This document shows positions 1 through 9,900 of a DNA stretch of 64,000 nucleotides, in pieces. The notes under the pieces are model-generated. The model saw only the letters and a list, made by a program, of their open reading frames with translations, was not told the DNA's origin and did no database searches. Source of the DNA: Chitinophaga rhizophila (GTDB lineage Bacteria > Bacteroidota > Bacteroidia > Chitinophagales > Chitinophagaceae); contig NZ_JAICCF010000004.1 in assembly GCF_019492185.1 (NCBI RefSeq), positions 186,001 to 250,000 on the forward strand. The letters run 5' to 3'. The stretch's first letter is position 1; each line of letters opens with the position of its first letter. Made by a program: the position numbers and the translations under genes.

Positions 1-1
1 A

Positions 2-700
2 CGTTATGGATTGCTATTCCGCAGAATGCCGGACAGGATTGTTGTGCTTTTAAATGCCGACAATAGCGACCGCACTCGCTTACTACAAGAGGGTGTGACG
101 CTTTTCTTTGATGTGCAGCTGCTGGATCGCTACTTCTATAACTATACCGCATTACGGCAGACAGATGTTCCAGGAACTATCTTACTGTTCAGCAATCAGC
201 GTGAATGTGCTCCAGGTAAATTGCACAGGCAGGAGTCTGCCTCTGCGGATGATCTCATCCCGGCAGAGTCAGAGGGTGCAGGAATCTCCGCCCGTCCTTT
301 TGCCAGGATAATCATGTCACTCACGCCTGAGCTGCTGCCGGTATATGAAATCAGTTTTGCTGCAAAAGCTACAAAGTGGTGTTACTTCCTGATGAGTAAT
401 GATCTTTCGTTACTCACACAACCATCTATTGTTGATGCCCGTGGCAGCATTCAATTTGCTGCGCCGCTGCCGGTAGATATGCCTGACGGAAGGAGAGTCC
501 CAGTACTTATCTCCCAGCAGGTATTGCCTTTATCACAACGGCCGGTCCATACGTTGCAGCTGCGAGACACTGTAGGAGAAGGTGAACAATACCGAACCAT
601 TATTCAGGCATTGCCATCACCAGATATTACAGCGGTTTCTGCAGCAGGCATGGCCATATACGACCGTACGGTGGCATATTCGGAAATCTTTTTGTACTAA
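2..700 (+). CDS. eCIS-associated protein of unknown function (5' end outside window)
   Basis: The frame is open to the left edge, so only the C-terminal ~232 residues are visible; the TTG at 11 is probably internal. I do not recognise a catalytic motif. The C-terminal half is a compact stretch rich in beta-strand-like residues, with FARIIMSL, YEISFAAK and KWCYFLM segments. It ends 18 bp before the sheath gene and is co-oriented with the whole injection-system operon. That position suggests a structural or assembly role, for example at the cap end of the tube or as a sheath-associated factor, but this is inference from context only. Confidence 0.6.
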   Translation, partial: RYGLLFRRMPDRIVVLLNADNSDRTRLLQEGVTLFFDVQLLDRYFYNYTALRQTDVPGTILLFSNQRECAPGKLHRQESASADDLIPAESEGAGISARPFARIIMSLTPELLPVYEISFAAKATKWCYFLMSNDLSLLTQPSIVDARGSIQFAAPLPVDMPDGRRVPVLISQQVLPLSQRPVHTLQLRDTVGEGEQYRTIIQALPSPDITAVSAAGMAIYDRTVAYSEIFLY

Positions 701-718
701 AATCAAATCCGCACAGCT

Positions 719-2221
719 ATGGCTTCAACACTCATGACTCCGGGCGTTTACATAGAAGAAAAAAACGCCTTCCCCAGTTCTGCCGTCGCCGTCGAAACAG
801 CAGTTCCCGTATTTATCGGCTATACGCACAAAGCCGAACGGTTTGGTAAGTCGCTTTTGCACAAACCAACCCGTGTAACTTCCTTCGCGGAGTTCGTGGA
901 ACTATTCGGCGCAGGCTTCCGATCAAAATTCAGCATTGCTGATCCGGCAGCTGAATACAAAGGTGAAACCTTTATCATCAATGGTGTACAAAAGGCTGTT
1001 GAGATTAAGGAGAAGAACACCTTCTATCTCTATAACAGTATCCGTCTGTTCTACGCGAATGGCGGCAGTAACTGTTATATCGTTTCTGTAGGTACGTACG
1101 GCGACAAACCCGACGGCCTTGAGATCTCTCTTGATGATTTCACAGGCTCGGATACAAAACCTGATGTACTGCTGTTACTGGAAAAGGAATTTGAACCAAC
1201 CCTGGTGGTTATCCCTGATGTTATTGCGCTTGGTGAAGCTGCCTATAATACAGTGTACACAAAAGTACTGGCGCATTGTGCGAAAACACAAAGCCGCTTC
1301 GGGATCTTTGATCTTGCACAACAGGGCCCTACTGACACAACTGACGCTGTTGTGGCTGCCTTCAGAGACAAGATAGGTATCAATGCATTGAACTATGGTG
1401 CTGCCTATTACCCCTGGTTGAAAACAGCAATTGTACAAGCAAACGAGGTGGACTTTGAAAACCTTGATGCTACAGTTGACCTGGAAACTCTATTGCCGGA
1501 AGATCTTGCCAAGCAGGTAGTAAAAGCGTACAAAGCGGTTGCTGAACCTGATACAAATGCAAAGAAGAATTATCATCAGTCACTTAAAGCTTCCAGCCCT
1601 GTCTACAACAGCATACTGGAGGAGATTCGAGCACGCCTGAATGAATTGCCACCAGGGGGTGCTATCGCTGGTATTTATACATTGGTTGACAATTCGCGCG
1701 GTGTATGGAAGTCGCCTGCCAATGTATCAATCAGTATGGTTAATGCTCCTGCAGTAAATATCTCCGCGGATGAGCAGAAGCAGCTTAACGTAGATGTACT
1801 TGCTGGTAAGTCTATTAACGTGATCCGTCCATTTCCGGGAGTTGGTACGCTTATATGGGGCGGTCGCACACTGGATGGTAACAGTCAGGACTGGCGCTAT
1901 ATCAACGTGCGCCGCACGCTGATCATGATTGAACAATCTATTAAACTGGCTGCCCGTACCTACGTTTTCGAGCCTAATGATGCGACCACCTGGGTTACAG
2001 TGAAGGCAATGATAGACAATTTCCTTAATAACCTCTGGAAACAGGGCGCTCTTGCCGGCGCAGCTCCTGAGCAAGCTTACGATGTGCAATTGGGCTTAGG
2101 TGCCACAATGACGCCCCAGGATATCCTTGACGGTAAAATGCTGATCACAGTGAAGGTGGCTATCGTAAGACCTGCAGAGTTCATCGTGATCACTTTCCAG
2201 CAAATGATGCAGCAATCTTAG
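719..2221 (+). CDS. Contractile tail sheath protein (eCIS sheath)
   Basis: This 500-residue protein starts with the sheath signature TPGVYIEE and a VPVFIGYT segment, as in phage tail sheath and Pvc2/Afp2-type proteins. The C-terminal part carries the sheath-core pattern around RRTLIMIEQSI, the FEPND segment and a final domain ending in ITFQQM. The sheath polymerises around the inner tube and contracts to drive it into a target. Only one sheath gene is visible, whereas Afp and PVC have three. It is followed 47 bp downstream by the first tube gene, the usual order in these systems. Confidence 0.95.
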   Translation: MASTLMTPGVYIEEKNAFPSSAVAVETAVPVFIGYTHKAERFGKSLLHKPTRVTSFAEFVELFGAGFRSKFSIADPAAEYKGETFIINGVQKAVEIKEKNTFYLYNSIRLFYANGGSNCYIVSVGTYGDKPDGLEISLDDFTGSDTKPDVLLLLEKEFEPTLVVIPDVIALGEAAYNTVYTKVLAHCAKTQSRFGIFDLAQQGPTDTTDAVVAAFRDKIGINALNYGAAYYPWLKTAIVQANEVDFENLDATVDLETLLPEDLAKQVVKAYKAVAEPDTNAKKNYHQSLKASSPVYNSILEEIRARLNELPPGGAIAGIYTLVDNSRGVWKSPANVSISMVNAPAVNISADEQKQLNVDVLAGKSINVIRPFPGVGTLIWGGRTLDGNSQDWRYINVRRTLIMIEQSIKLAARTYVFEPNDATTWVTVKAMIDNFLNNLWKQGALAGAAPEQAYDVQLGLGATMTPQDILDGKMLITVKVAIVRPAEFIVITFQQMMQQS

Positions 2222-2268
2222 TTTGACTATCTGAACAACCTATTTCTTAAAACTAAAAGCTTATAACT

Positions 2269-2724
2269 ATGGCAGATGACGGCTCTACCCAGGCCCAGTC
2301 CACATGGCCACTCGTGAAATTCTCGTTCAAGGTTATGTGGGACGGTGCAGAACTGATATTCCAGGAAGTAACCGGTTTATCATCAGAAACCCAGATCATT
2401 GAATATCGCGGTGGCAGCAGCCCGGTTTATTCCACAGTGAAAATGCCTGGTATCCAGAAATTCTCCAATGTAACATTGAAGAAGGGCATTTTCAAAGGCG
2501 ACAAAGCCTTGTGGGAGAAATACAAAGGTATTACCATGAATACCTACAAGCGTATCAATATCGTTGTCAGCCTGCTGGATGAAAAGCAGGATATCGCAAT
2601 GAGCTGGACGCTAAAAAATGCTTTCCCATGCAAGATTACAGTAACAGACATGAAATCTGATGCAAACGAGATTGCTGTGGAAACCATGGAAGTTGCACAC
2701 GAAGGTTTAACGCTTACTGAATAG
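2269..2724 (+). CDS. Tail tube protein 1 (gp19-like, Pvc1/Pvc5 family)
   Basis: At 151 residues it has the normal size of an eCIS inner-tube subunit. Family hallmarks visible are FKVMWDGAELIFQEVTGL near residue 25, an EYRGG segment, a KFSNVTLKKGIFKGD segment and a C-terminus ending in VETMEVAHEGL. Subunits stack as hexameric rings that form the needle inside the sheath. It lies directly between the sheath gene and a second tube paralogue, 8 bp away. Confidence 0.93.
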   Translation: MADDGSTQAQSTWPLVKFSFKVMWDGAELIFQEVTGLSSETQIIEYRGGSSPVYSTVKMPGIQKFSNVTLKKGIFKGDKALWEKYKGITMNTYKRINIVVSLLDEKQDIAMSWTLKNAFPCKITVTDMKSDANEIAVETMEVAHEGLTLTE

Positions 2725-2732
2725 TTTCAGAT

Positions 2733-3176
2733 ATGGATTCCGCATACCCACCGGTGGGGTTTTATTATAAAGTGAACTTCATCAGCTACCCAGGTAAGCA
2801 GGAAGGCAATTTCCAGGACGTAAGCGGTATTTCTGTTAGTGTAACGCCGGAAGAGGTCAGGGAAGGGGGAGAGAATCAATTTGTATACAAGCTCCCTTCC
2901 CCTCCTAAATACAGTAATCTGGTTTTACGCAGGGGAATGCTGATAGGCTCCTCTGTTACCGACTGGATCAGGAAAAGCCTGTCTACTTTTACCTTTAAGC
3001 CTACTACGGTTGTTGTTATGTTATTGGATGAAACAGCCCAGCCAATCTACTCCTGGAAGTTTTATGGGGTCTACCCGGTTAAACTGGAAGTCTCTGGTCT
3101 TAAGGCCAAAGGTGATGGCGAAATCGTGGTAGAAACCCTCGAACTGGCTTACAAGTATTTTGAAAAAGATAAATAA
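2733..3176 (+). CDS. Tail tube protein 2 (gp19-like, baseplate-proximal paralogue)
   Basis: A 147-residue paralogue of the preceding tube protein with the same architecture: a YYKVNFI strand, a FQDVSGI segment, YSNLVLRRGM and a C-terminal VETLELAYKYF. Two tube genes are common in eCIS; in Afp/PVC-type particles a minor paralogue forms the tube-initiator ring above the spike, and this gene is likely that paralogue because it lies next to the hub genes. Assignment of major and minor subunit is inference. Confidence 0.9.
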   Translation: MDSAYPPVGFYYKVNFISYPGKQEGNFQDVSGISVSVTPEEVREGGENQFVYKLPSPPKYSNLVLRRGMLIGSSVTDWIRKSLSTFTFKPTTVVVMLLDETAQPIYSWKFYGVYPVKLEVSGLKAKGDGEIVVETLELAYKYFEKDK

Positions 3177-3182
3177 TTACAG

Positions 3183-3353
3183 ATGCCTCTGGAAATAAGG
3201 GAACTCGTCATCAAGGTGACCATCTCTTCTGATGCTGCGAAAGGTGCTAATACGCTGCCTGATGAGAAAACGCTCCGGCACTGGAAGGATGGTATTATCA
3301 GGGAATGTGTTGAAAGTATCCTTAACAGGATGAAAAATGAAGCCGAGCGTTAG
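3183..3353 (+). CDS. Small DUF5908-type eCIS protein (Pvc6-like)
   Basis: A 56-residue ORF starting MPLEIRELVIKV, the typical opening of DUF5908 proteins found between tube and LysM genes in eCIS loci (Pvc6/Afp6 position). The rest is a predicted helix ending RMKNEAER. It begins 6 bp after the tube-2 stop and ends 3 bp before the LysM gene, so it fills the gap exactly. The molecular role is not established; position and conservation suggest a small structural or assembly component. Confidence 0.82.
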   Translation: MPLEIRELVIKVTISSDAAKGANTLPDEKTLRHWKDGIIRECVESILNRMKNEAER

Positions 3354-3356
3354 ATT

Positions 3357-4025
3357 ATGGGTCAGATAAAGAAGCTGCAGATTGCTGCTTACGCTGATGC
3401 TACGGGCGTAAATCAGTTGCTGGGTACTATTAATGCAATGATCAATCCGGCCAGCTATTCACTAAGCTACGTAGCAGAATACGAACTGTCGAAAGAAGAC
3501 GCTGCCAGCGGCCCGACCCAGATATTTAAAGGTATGGGGCAGTCAGACCTTAACCTGGATTTGCTGGTGGACGGTACCGGTATTATACCGATTCCGGATG
3601 GAATGACAGTCGATGGCTATATTGACCGCCTGCAATACCTGATTTTTTCTTATCAGGGAACGGTACATCGTCCTAACTTCCTGAAGGTATCATGGGGTAG
3701 TCTTGTATACAAAGGTGTCTGCAAGAGCTTTACAACTAACTATAAACTCTTTAATGCTGATGGTACTGCTCTACGCGCTGAGGTAAAGCTGGTAATTGCA
3801 AAATCGCTCGACTTCAAATCCAAGAAAGGGCTTGCAAAAAAGGAATCTCCGGACCTGACGCATATCAGGACTGTCAAAGCTGGCGATACCCTGCCCATGA
3901 TGACCTACCGGATCTATGGAGACGCCTCTTATTATATTGAAGTGGCAAGACTGAACGGGCTAAGCAGCGTACATGCTATACGTCCCGGTGACGAACTTTA
4001 TTTTCCACCATTAAAGAAGGCATAA
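3357..4025 (+). CDS. LysM-domain tail/hub protein (Pvc7-like)
   Basis: A 222-residue protein. The N-terminal two thirds resembles the contractile-tail hub protein family with the opening IKKLQIAAYAD and a NPASYSLSY segment. A LysM domain occupies about residues 168-220, visible as VKAGDTLPMMTYRIYGD followed by IRPGDELYFPP. In Afp/PVC this protein joins the spike to the tube and baseplate. Its stop codon overlaps the start of the spike gene in a TAATG arrangement, which suggests translational coupling. Confidence 0.9.
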   Translation: MGQIKKLQIAAYADATGVNQLLGTINAMINPASYSLSYVAEYELSKEDAASGPTQIFKGMGQSDLNLDLLVDGTGIIPIPDGMTVDGYIDRLQYLIFSYQGTVHRPNFLKVSWGSLVYKGVCKSFTTNYKLFNADGTALRAEVKLVIAKSLDFKSKKGLAKKESPDLTHIRTVKAGDTLPMMTYRIYGDASYYIEVARLNGLSSVHAIRPGDELYFPPLKKA

Positions 4026-5839
4026 TGGCTGTTGAAGGTCCTCTGAATATTACTGACCCTACGCTCAAATTCACAGTTACAGTGGATGGAAGCGCTATAC
4101 AGGAGAAGGTTTTTGTCTCTTCTATTCATATTTCGCATGAGGTAAATAAGATCTCTCATGCGGATATTGTCTTTGCAGAAGGTACCGGTGATAACGGGGC
4201 TGCCGGCGACGAAGGCAGCTTTCCTGCAAGCGACATGGCTGAATTGAAACCCGGCAGTAATATCACTGTCACTGCTGGTTATGGTGATAGCACTGAAGTA
4301 TCGATATTCAAAGGCGTCATCGTTAAACAGGCGCTAAGTATCAGTAAGGGCACCGGATTTGAATTAGTGGTAACCTGTAAGCATAATGCGGTTAAGATGA
4401 CGCTTGGACAAAAAGAAGCTGAATTTTCAGCATCCACAGACAGCGATGCTATTCAGAAGATTGCCAGCGTTTATGGCTTATCTGCTACTGTTGACAGCAC
4501 CTCTGCTCCACAGGAAATACTATTTCAGAAGACTGCTACAGACTGGGATTTTATGCTGGCCCGTGCTGCTTTCAACGGCTTTATTACTACGCTGGATGAT
4601 GATGCAGTTACTATCGGTAAACCTAACTTCTCGGCTGAAGCGGTGTTATCAGTCACGTATGGCGATTCCATTATCTCGTTCAATGCGGAGGTCAATGCCG
4701 AAAAGCAACCGCCTTCACTGGATGCATACGCCTGGGATCCGCAGACACTGGCATTAATCACGTCTTCTGCAGAGGAACCAACATTGAATGCACAAGGGGA
4801 CCTGACAGCGAAATCCCTGTCAGAGAAACTCAGTCAGACCGGTCTGAAACTGATCTCCAGCGCCCCGCTGCCAAAGGCTGACCTCAAGACCTGGGCCGAC
4901 AGTACTTTGCTGCGCCTTCGTATGAATGCTCTTAAAGGTACTGTTGTATTTATCGGGAATGCCAAGCCTAAACCTGGCAAGATGCTGGAATTAGTAGGTG
5001 TAGGACCAAGGTTCAGTGGCAAAGCATTTATCAATAAGGTCCGACACGTCCTGGAAGATGGACAGTGGACCACGCACGTACAATTCGGCGCGCCTGATAA
5101 ACCCATTTTTGAGAAGGAACAGTTCTCCGCAGTGCCTGCTAACGGACAAATGCCGGCTATCCACGGACTGCAGCTTGCTAAGGTGGTAAAGATCTCTGAA
5201 GACCCGGCGTCGCAGTATAGGGTGCAGGTGAAGCCGGCTTCAAACGCCAGTGAACAAAAAGGGATATGGGCAAGGCTTGCCAGTTACTACGCTACATCCT
5301 CAGCGGGGGCAGTGTTTTGTCCGGAGGTAGGTGATGAGGTGATCCTGGGTTTTCTTGAGTCAGATCCCCGTTATCCAGTTATCCTAGGTTCGCTTTTCAG
5401 CAAGAGTAATGTACCGCCGCTGACGCAGGGAGACGAGAAAAACAATACCAAAGCGCTGTATAGCCGTAGTCTGCTCCAGATCAGTTTTGATGACGATAAA
5501 AAGGTAATTAAGATCACTACGCCCGGGAATAATATGATTACCCTTAGCGACGATGGGAAATCTATCGAAATAAAGGACCAGCAAAGCAATAGCATTAAGC
5601 TGGATGACAGCGGTATATTACTCAACAGTGCGAAAGATATTACATTAAAAGCCACTGGGAATATCAGTCTGCAGGCAACAGGGAAAGCGACCCTGAAAGC
5701 AACCCAGGACCTGGAGCTGAATGGTATGAATATCAAACAAACCGCCCAGATAGGATTTACCGCAAAAGGGACTGCTACAGCAGAACTATCTGCCTCCGGT
5801 CAGACTGTTGTTAAAGGTGGTATGGTCATGATCAACTAA
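4025..5839 (+). CDS. VgrG/gp5-gp27-like spike protein (Pvc8-like)
   Basis: A 604-residue spike. Residues 1-360 form the gp27/phage-D-like hub with the TVTVDGSAI start. An OB-fold/gp5-type domain follows around residues 375-460 (GDEVILGFLESDPRYPVILGSLF is the characteristic strand pair). The last 100 residues are a beta-helix-like repeat region with regularly spaced ITLKATGNISLQATGKATL. The trimer forms the piercing spike, and the PAAR tip gene follows directly. No extra effector domain is fused at the C-terminus. Confidence 0.93.
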   Translation: MAVEGPLNITDPTLKFTVTVDGSAIQEKVFVSSIHISHEVNKISHADIVFAEGTGDNGAAGDEGSFPASDMAELKPGSNITVTAGYGDSTEVSIFKGVIVKQALSISKGTGFELVVTCKHNAVKMTLGQKEAEFSASTDSDAIQKIASVYGLSATVDSTSAPQEILFQKTATDWDFMLARAAFNGFITTLDDDAVTIGKPNFSAEAVLSVTYGDSIISFNAEVNAEKQPPSLDAYAWDPQTLALITSSAEEPTLNAQGDLTAKSLSEKLSQTGLKLISSAPLPKADLKTWADSTLLRLRMNALKGTVVFIGNAKPKPGKMLELVGVGPRFSGKAFINKVRHVLEDGQWTTHVQFGAPDKPIFEKEQFSAVPANGQMPAIHGLQLAKVVKISEDPASQYRVQVKPASNASEQKGIWARLASYYATSSAGAVFCPEVGDEVILGFLESDPRYPVILGSLFSKSNVPPLTQGDEKNNTKALYSRSLLQISFDDDKKVIKITTPGNNMITLSDDGKSIEIKDQQSNSIKLDDSGILLNSAKDITLKATGNISLQATGKATLKATQDLELNGMNIKQTAQIGFTAKGTATAELSASGQTVVKGGMVMIN

Positions 5840-5850
5840 AATAGCTAACT

Positions 5851-6153
5851 ATGGGAACACCTGCCGCAAGATTAAACGATATGCATGCCTGTCCTATGCA
5901 AACACCTGCTTTGCCGCCTATTCCGCACGTCGGAGGACCTGTTACTGGTCCAGGCGTGCCGACGGTATTAATAGGGCAAATGCCAGCCGCTGTACTGGGC
6001 GATATCTGTGTATGCACGGGGCCTCCTGACACGATTGTAAAAGGTTCTGCTACAGTCATGATCGGAGGCCGTCCTGCCGCCCGTATGGGTGACTCAACTG
6101 CCCATGGAGGAACGATCGTGATGGGTTGCCCTACTGTACTTATAGGCGGCTGA
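5851..6153 (+). CDS. PAAR-repeat spike tip protein (Pvc10-like)
   Basis: A 100-residue PAAR protein starting MGTPAARLNDMHACPM, with GGPVTGPG and GGRPAARMGDSTAHGG segments and the conserved His/Cys metal-ligand pattern. It sharpens the VgrG trimer tip. The protein stops at 6151-6153 after VLIGG. Remarkably, the 77 bp covering the gene's 3' end and stop codon are repeated downstream several times in degenerate form, so the gene end is part of a tandem array (see the repeat feature at 6083). Confidence 0.93.
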   Translation: MGTPAARLNDMHACPMQTPALPPIPHVGGPVTGPGVPTVLIGQMPAAVLGDICVCTGPPDTIVKGSATVMIGGRPAARMGDSTAHGGTIVMGCPTVLIGG

Positions 6154-6527
6154 CTGCTGGTATGGGCAACGCCGCAGCCTATGGAGGAATGATCGTAATG
6201 GGTTGCCCTACTGTATTGATAGGCGGTTAACTGCTGGTATGGGCAACGCCGCAGCCCATGGAGGAACGATCGTAAAGGGTTGCCCTAGTGTACTTATAGG
6301 CGGCTGACTGCTCATAGAGGCAATGCCGCAGTCCATGAAGGAATCATCGCAATAGGTTGCGCTACGATACTTATAGGCAGTTTACTAGACCCAATTGCCT
6401 ATATAGGAACAATCATGATGGGTTGCCCTACTGTACTCATAAGCGGTTAACTAGACCCTATTTCCCTCGGAGGAACGATCGTAATGAGGGCGTCCTTCAC
6501 TATTAACAGGTGGTTAAACAATAACGA
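6083..6527 (+). repeat. 77-bp tandem repeat derived from the PAAR gene 3' end (six units, decaying)
   Basis: Unit 0 (6083-6159) is the 3' end of the PAAR gene. Units 1 (6160-6236), 2 (6237-6313) and 3 (6314-6390) are each exactly 77 bp. Unit 4 (6391-6456) is 66 bp through an 11-bp deletion, and unit 5 (6457 onward) fades out before the gp25 start at 6528. Similarity falls with distance from the gene. Units 1 and 2 each keep an ATG-started 22-codon frame ending in GCP(T/S)VLIGG plus a stop (6162-6230 and 6239-6307). As 77 is not a multiple of 3, the copies cannot extend the PAAR frame. No other gene is visible in this 375-bp gap. Confidence 0.9.
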
Positions 6528-6956
6528 ATGGCAATTCACTCTTTTCTTGGTACGGGATGGGCATTCCCCCCATCTTTTGATAAAACGGGTAACGGTGTGC
6601 TAATGAGCGAAGCCATTACCGATATTGAAGAAAGTATACGAATCATCCTTGGCACCATACCAGGAGAGCGGCTGATGCAGCCCACTTTTGGCTGTAATCT
6701 CCGCAGGCTGGTATTTGAGCGGGCGGATACCCAGATGATCACTGAAATAAATGATCTGATTGCGCACGCGCTTCTCAGCTTTGAACCCAGAGTTGATTTT
6801 GAAGGCACTGATGTGCTGCTTAGGGATGATATAGAAGGCCTGATCAACATTCAGATTCATTACACAATTATTGCCACCAACACCCGGCATAACATGGTAT
6901 ATCCATTTTACATTCTGGAGGGCACAAATATTGAATCGCCCGACCTGTTGCCTTAG
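6528..6956 (+). CDS. gp25-like baseplate wedge protein (Pvc9-like)
   Basis: A 142-residue protein with the gp25/lysozyme-like baseplate signature: an early GTGWAFPPSF, an IEESIRIILGTIPGERLMQ helix and the hallmark PTFGCNLRRLVFE. gp25 proteins nucleate sheath assembly on the baseplate. The ATG at 6528 is the first start after the degenerate PAAR repeats. The next gene begins 12 bp downstream. Confidence 0.93.
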   Translation: MAIHSFLGTGWAFPPSFDKTGNGVLMSEAITDIEESIRIILGTIPGERLMQPTFGCNLRRLVFERADTQMITEINDLIAHALLSFEPRVDFEGTDVLLRDDIEGLINIQIHYTIIATNTRHNMVYPFYILEGTNIESPDLLP

Positions 6957-6968
6957 CGTATACTAGAG

Positions 6969-9900
6969 ATGAACAAATTATTTGACTATATGAGGGATGG
7001 TATCAGCCAGTCTGAGCGTAAGCTGGAAGCGCTGATGCCCTCCTATGTGAAGATTGACGAACGCAGTCGGGAAGACCTGTTAATATTCCTGTCTGAACTG
7101 GCAACACAATTCAACTATTACAACTTCGATCATAATATTGACGGCGACTGGAAGCCCTTCCTGCAGTCAGATATGCTGGTCATGATAACCACCATCTCCC
7201 GCCTTGATTTTACTCATTGGCAGGAGCAACATACACGTATACAGTCAGCGTTGGCCTCGGTGGGAGGAGACGCTAAATTATATTCGCTGCTGAGTGAACT
7301 ATTCAATCTGATTTTCACTATTGCCAATCAGCTGGCAGGACATCTGCGCCTGCTGAAGAAGGCCGACGTACAGGCGCTTACCTGGATATACACAGACCAA
7401 CTGATGGAAAGTGTGGCTGAGGACGTACTATTGCTGCTGCAGTTTGAAGATCAGGCTATTCAGCTGTTTACGCCGGTAACCCACTTCCGCACAATTGCCG
7501 TTACCGATGAACTGGCGGCTAACTTCCCTTCACTGGCAAAGAAGACCAATAGAACGCCTCCGGCATTTCTCGGTTTTCAATCGTTGAATGACGTATACAA
7601 TAACCTTCGCACAAAGTTCTACCAGGTAACCAGCGCGGCACAGTTCTATCTAAGGAGACGGCCAGACACATTACAGCATCAACCGCATATCGGGATGCTG
7701 ATGGCATTTACACAGTTATATACCCGGCTGCAGGACAAGCTGAATAAGCTTACTGGTCAGCACCTGGACTATTACTACCGTAAGATGCTTGGCCTGCAAC
7801 AGAAGCCGGCTATACCAGACCAGGTACACGTCTTCATGGATGCGCAGCCGCAAAGTATGCCTGTTACTGTACCCAGGGGTACTGCCATGTCTGTGGAAAC
7901 CGGTAACGGTGCTCCTCCGGTCACCTACCGCACGGCACACGATATGCGGGTTAGTCATACAACTATAAAAGCACTGAAATCAGTATATGTGAACAGCTAC
8001 CGGCAGATCGCATCTGAAAGCCCGCTTTTCTCTGATATCGTCGAGTCGCAGGTGTATGCTGCTACTCATCTCGTACCTCCTCCGGCCAGTTACATGCCGG
8101 GAGCTATAGCGGTTCCTTCGTGGCCGATGCTGGGTGAACCCCAGCAGGACCTGCCCCAAGACAAGCGTACTATGCAGGAAACCGAGATGGGGGTAATCCT
8201 GGGGTCGCCTTTGCTGTACCTTACAGAAGGTCAGCGTACGTTAGAATTATCACTGCATTTTGAGGCAACGTCCTTTGAGAAGCTGCTGGCGTATGTCATG
8301 AACTTTGCGGGTGTGACGGGTAAACCGGAGGCTATGGTCATGAATGAGCTGCTGTCAGCCGCATTTGTTATCTCCTACACAACTGTGGAGGGATGGCAAA
8401 CGTTTACAAGGCATAGCATCAGAAGTAGTGCAGCCGGTAGTGAAGACAACGCTTTCCTCATCACAATCGCTTACGACACCAATGCGCCTGCTGCGGCAAT
8501 CTATAACCCTCTCGTACATGGCGGTGCTTATCAAAGCGGATATCCGCTATTGCGCCTGTTGCTGAACAATAACAGTTTCCATCATCCCTATTCCTTCCTT
8601 CCGCTGTTATGGCTGGAAAGAATCAGTATAAGGGCCAATGTAAAAGGCTACCGCTCAGTCAAGCTATATAATAACACCGGACCCCTAAGTCCGGCCAACC
8701 CTTTTCAGTTATTCGGGGCACAGCCAACGGTAGGCTCTTTCCTCGACATCCGGGATAGTAATGTTTTCAACGTTTACACCAAGACATTCCGCATTCAACT
8801 AGAGTGGCTGGAATTACCACATGCGGAAGGCGGATTTAACGACTACTATGCTGCCTACGAAGCAGATATGACCAATGAATCTTTCGTAGCAGGTATCAGC
8901 GCATTTGAGAACGGGGCCGTACAACCGGAAAGGGCTCAGCAACAGCAGCTACAGCTATTTAATACTTATACTGACGAACTGGGAAGAACCCGTCTGTCAG
9001 ATAAATCAACGCTGTCTAAGATCGACCTTAAAAGGATACACTTTCATAACCGGCCATTACTGGATAAAGAACCTTTTGTACTGGACGGATTCTATAACGA
9101 TGCAGCTATCAGACTGGAACTGGCTGGTCCGCAGGAGGCATTTGGTCACAAACGGTATATTCGCCTGTTTCCGGAAGTGATTGCGCACAATGCAGGCAGA
9201 TGGGTGAAAAAGAAATCTATTCCCAATATGCCCTATACGCCGTTGGTAAAGTCCATTGCAATAGACTATGTGCTGGAGCAGGCGGAGATATTAAAGCCCG
9301 ATAAGTCAGACGATCCGTCCCAACCTCTTCAGATATTCCACTTGTACCCGTTCGGTCACAGGCAGGTATACCCGTCCTCTTTTCAGGGGGACTTTACCCT
9401 ACTGCCTACTTTTGAAGACAAAGCAAGCCTGTATATCGGACTTGACGGCATGCAGCCCCAGGAGGAGATCTCCCTGCTGTTTCAACTGGAAGAGCGGCAT
9501 CGTAATCACACGCGTATCAATAAGGCACCGCAGCTCCACTGGAGCTACCTGTATAACGACCGTTGGGTACCTTTCAATAACGCACAGATCGTTACTGATA
9601 CGACCCGCCTTTTTATCAATAGCGGTATTATCAGTCTGAAGACGCCGCCGTTCAACTGTGCTGGTAATACACGACTGGACAGGCAACTGCAATGGCTCAG
9701 GCTCTCCTCACCAGAAGAGATGCAGATTCGTCCTATGTTGAAAGGCTTATTTGTAAATGCCGCTATTGCCTGCCGGGAGCAATCTGACACCCACGTTTCT
9801 ACCTCATTGCCTGCTATGTCTATCAAAGCCCTGCAGCAGGAGATAAGGGGCGTACAGCGTGTCTGGCAGTTATTTCCATCGTTTGGCGGCCGGCCTGCCG

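Noticed and set aside
6162..6307. Mini-genes of 22 codons in the PAAR repeats
   Set aside because: They are copies of the PAAR gene end and have no own promoter or start signal; treated as repeat remnants unless translation is shown.
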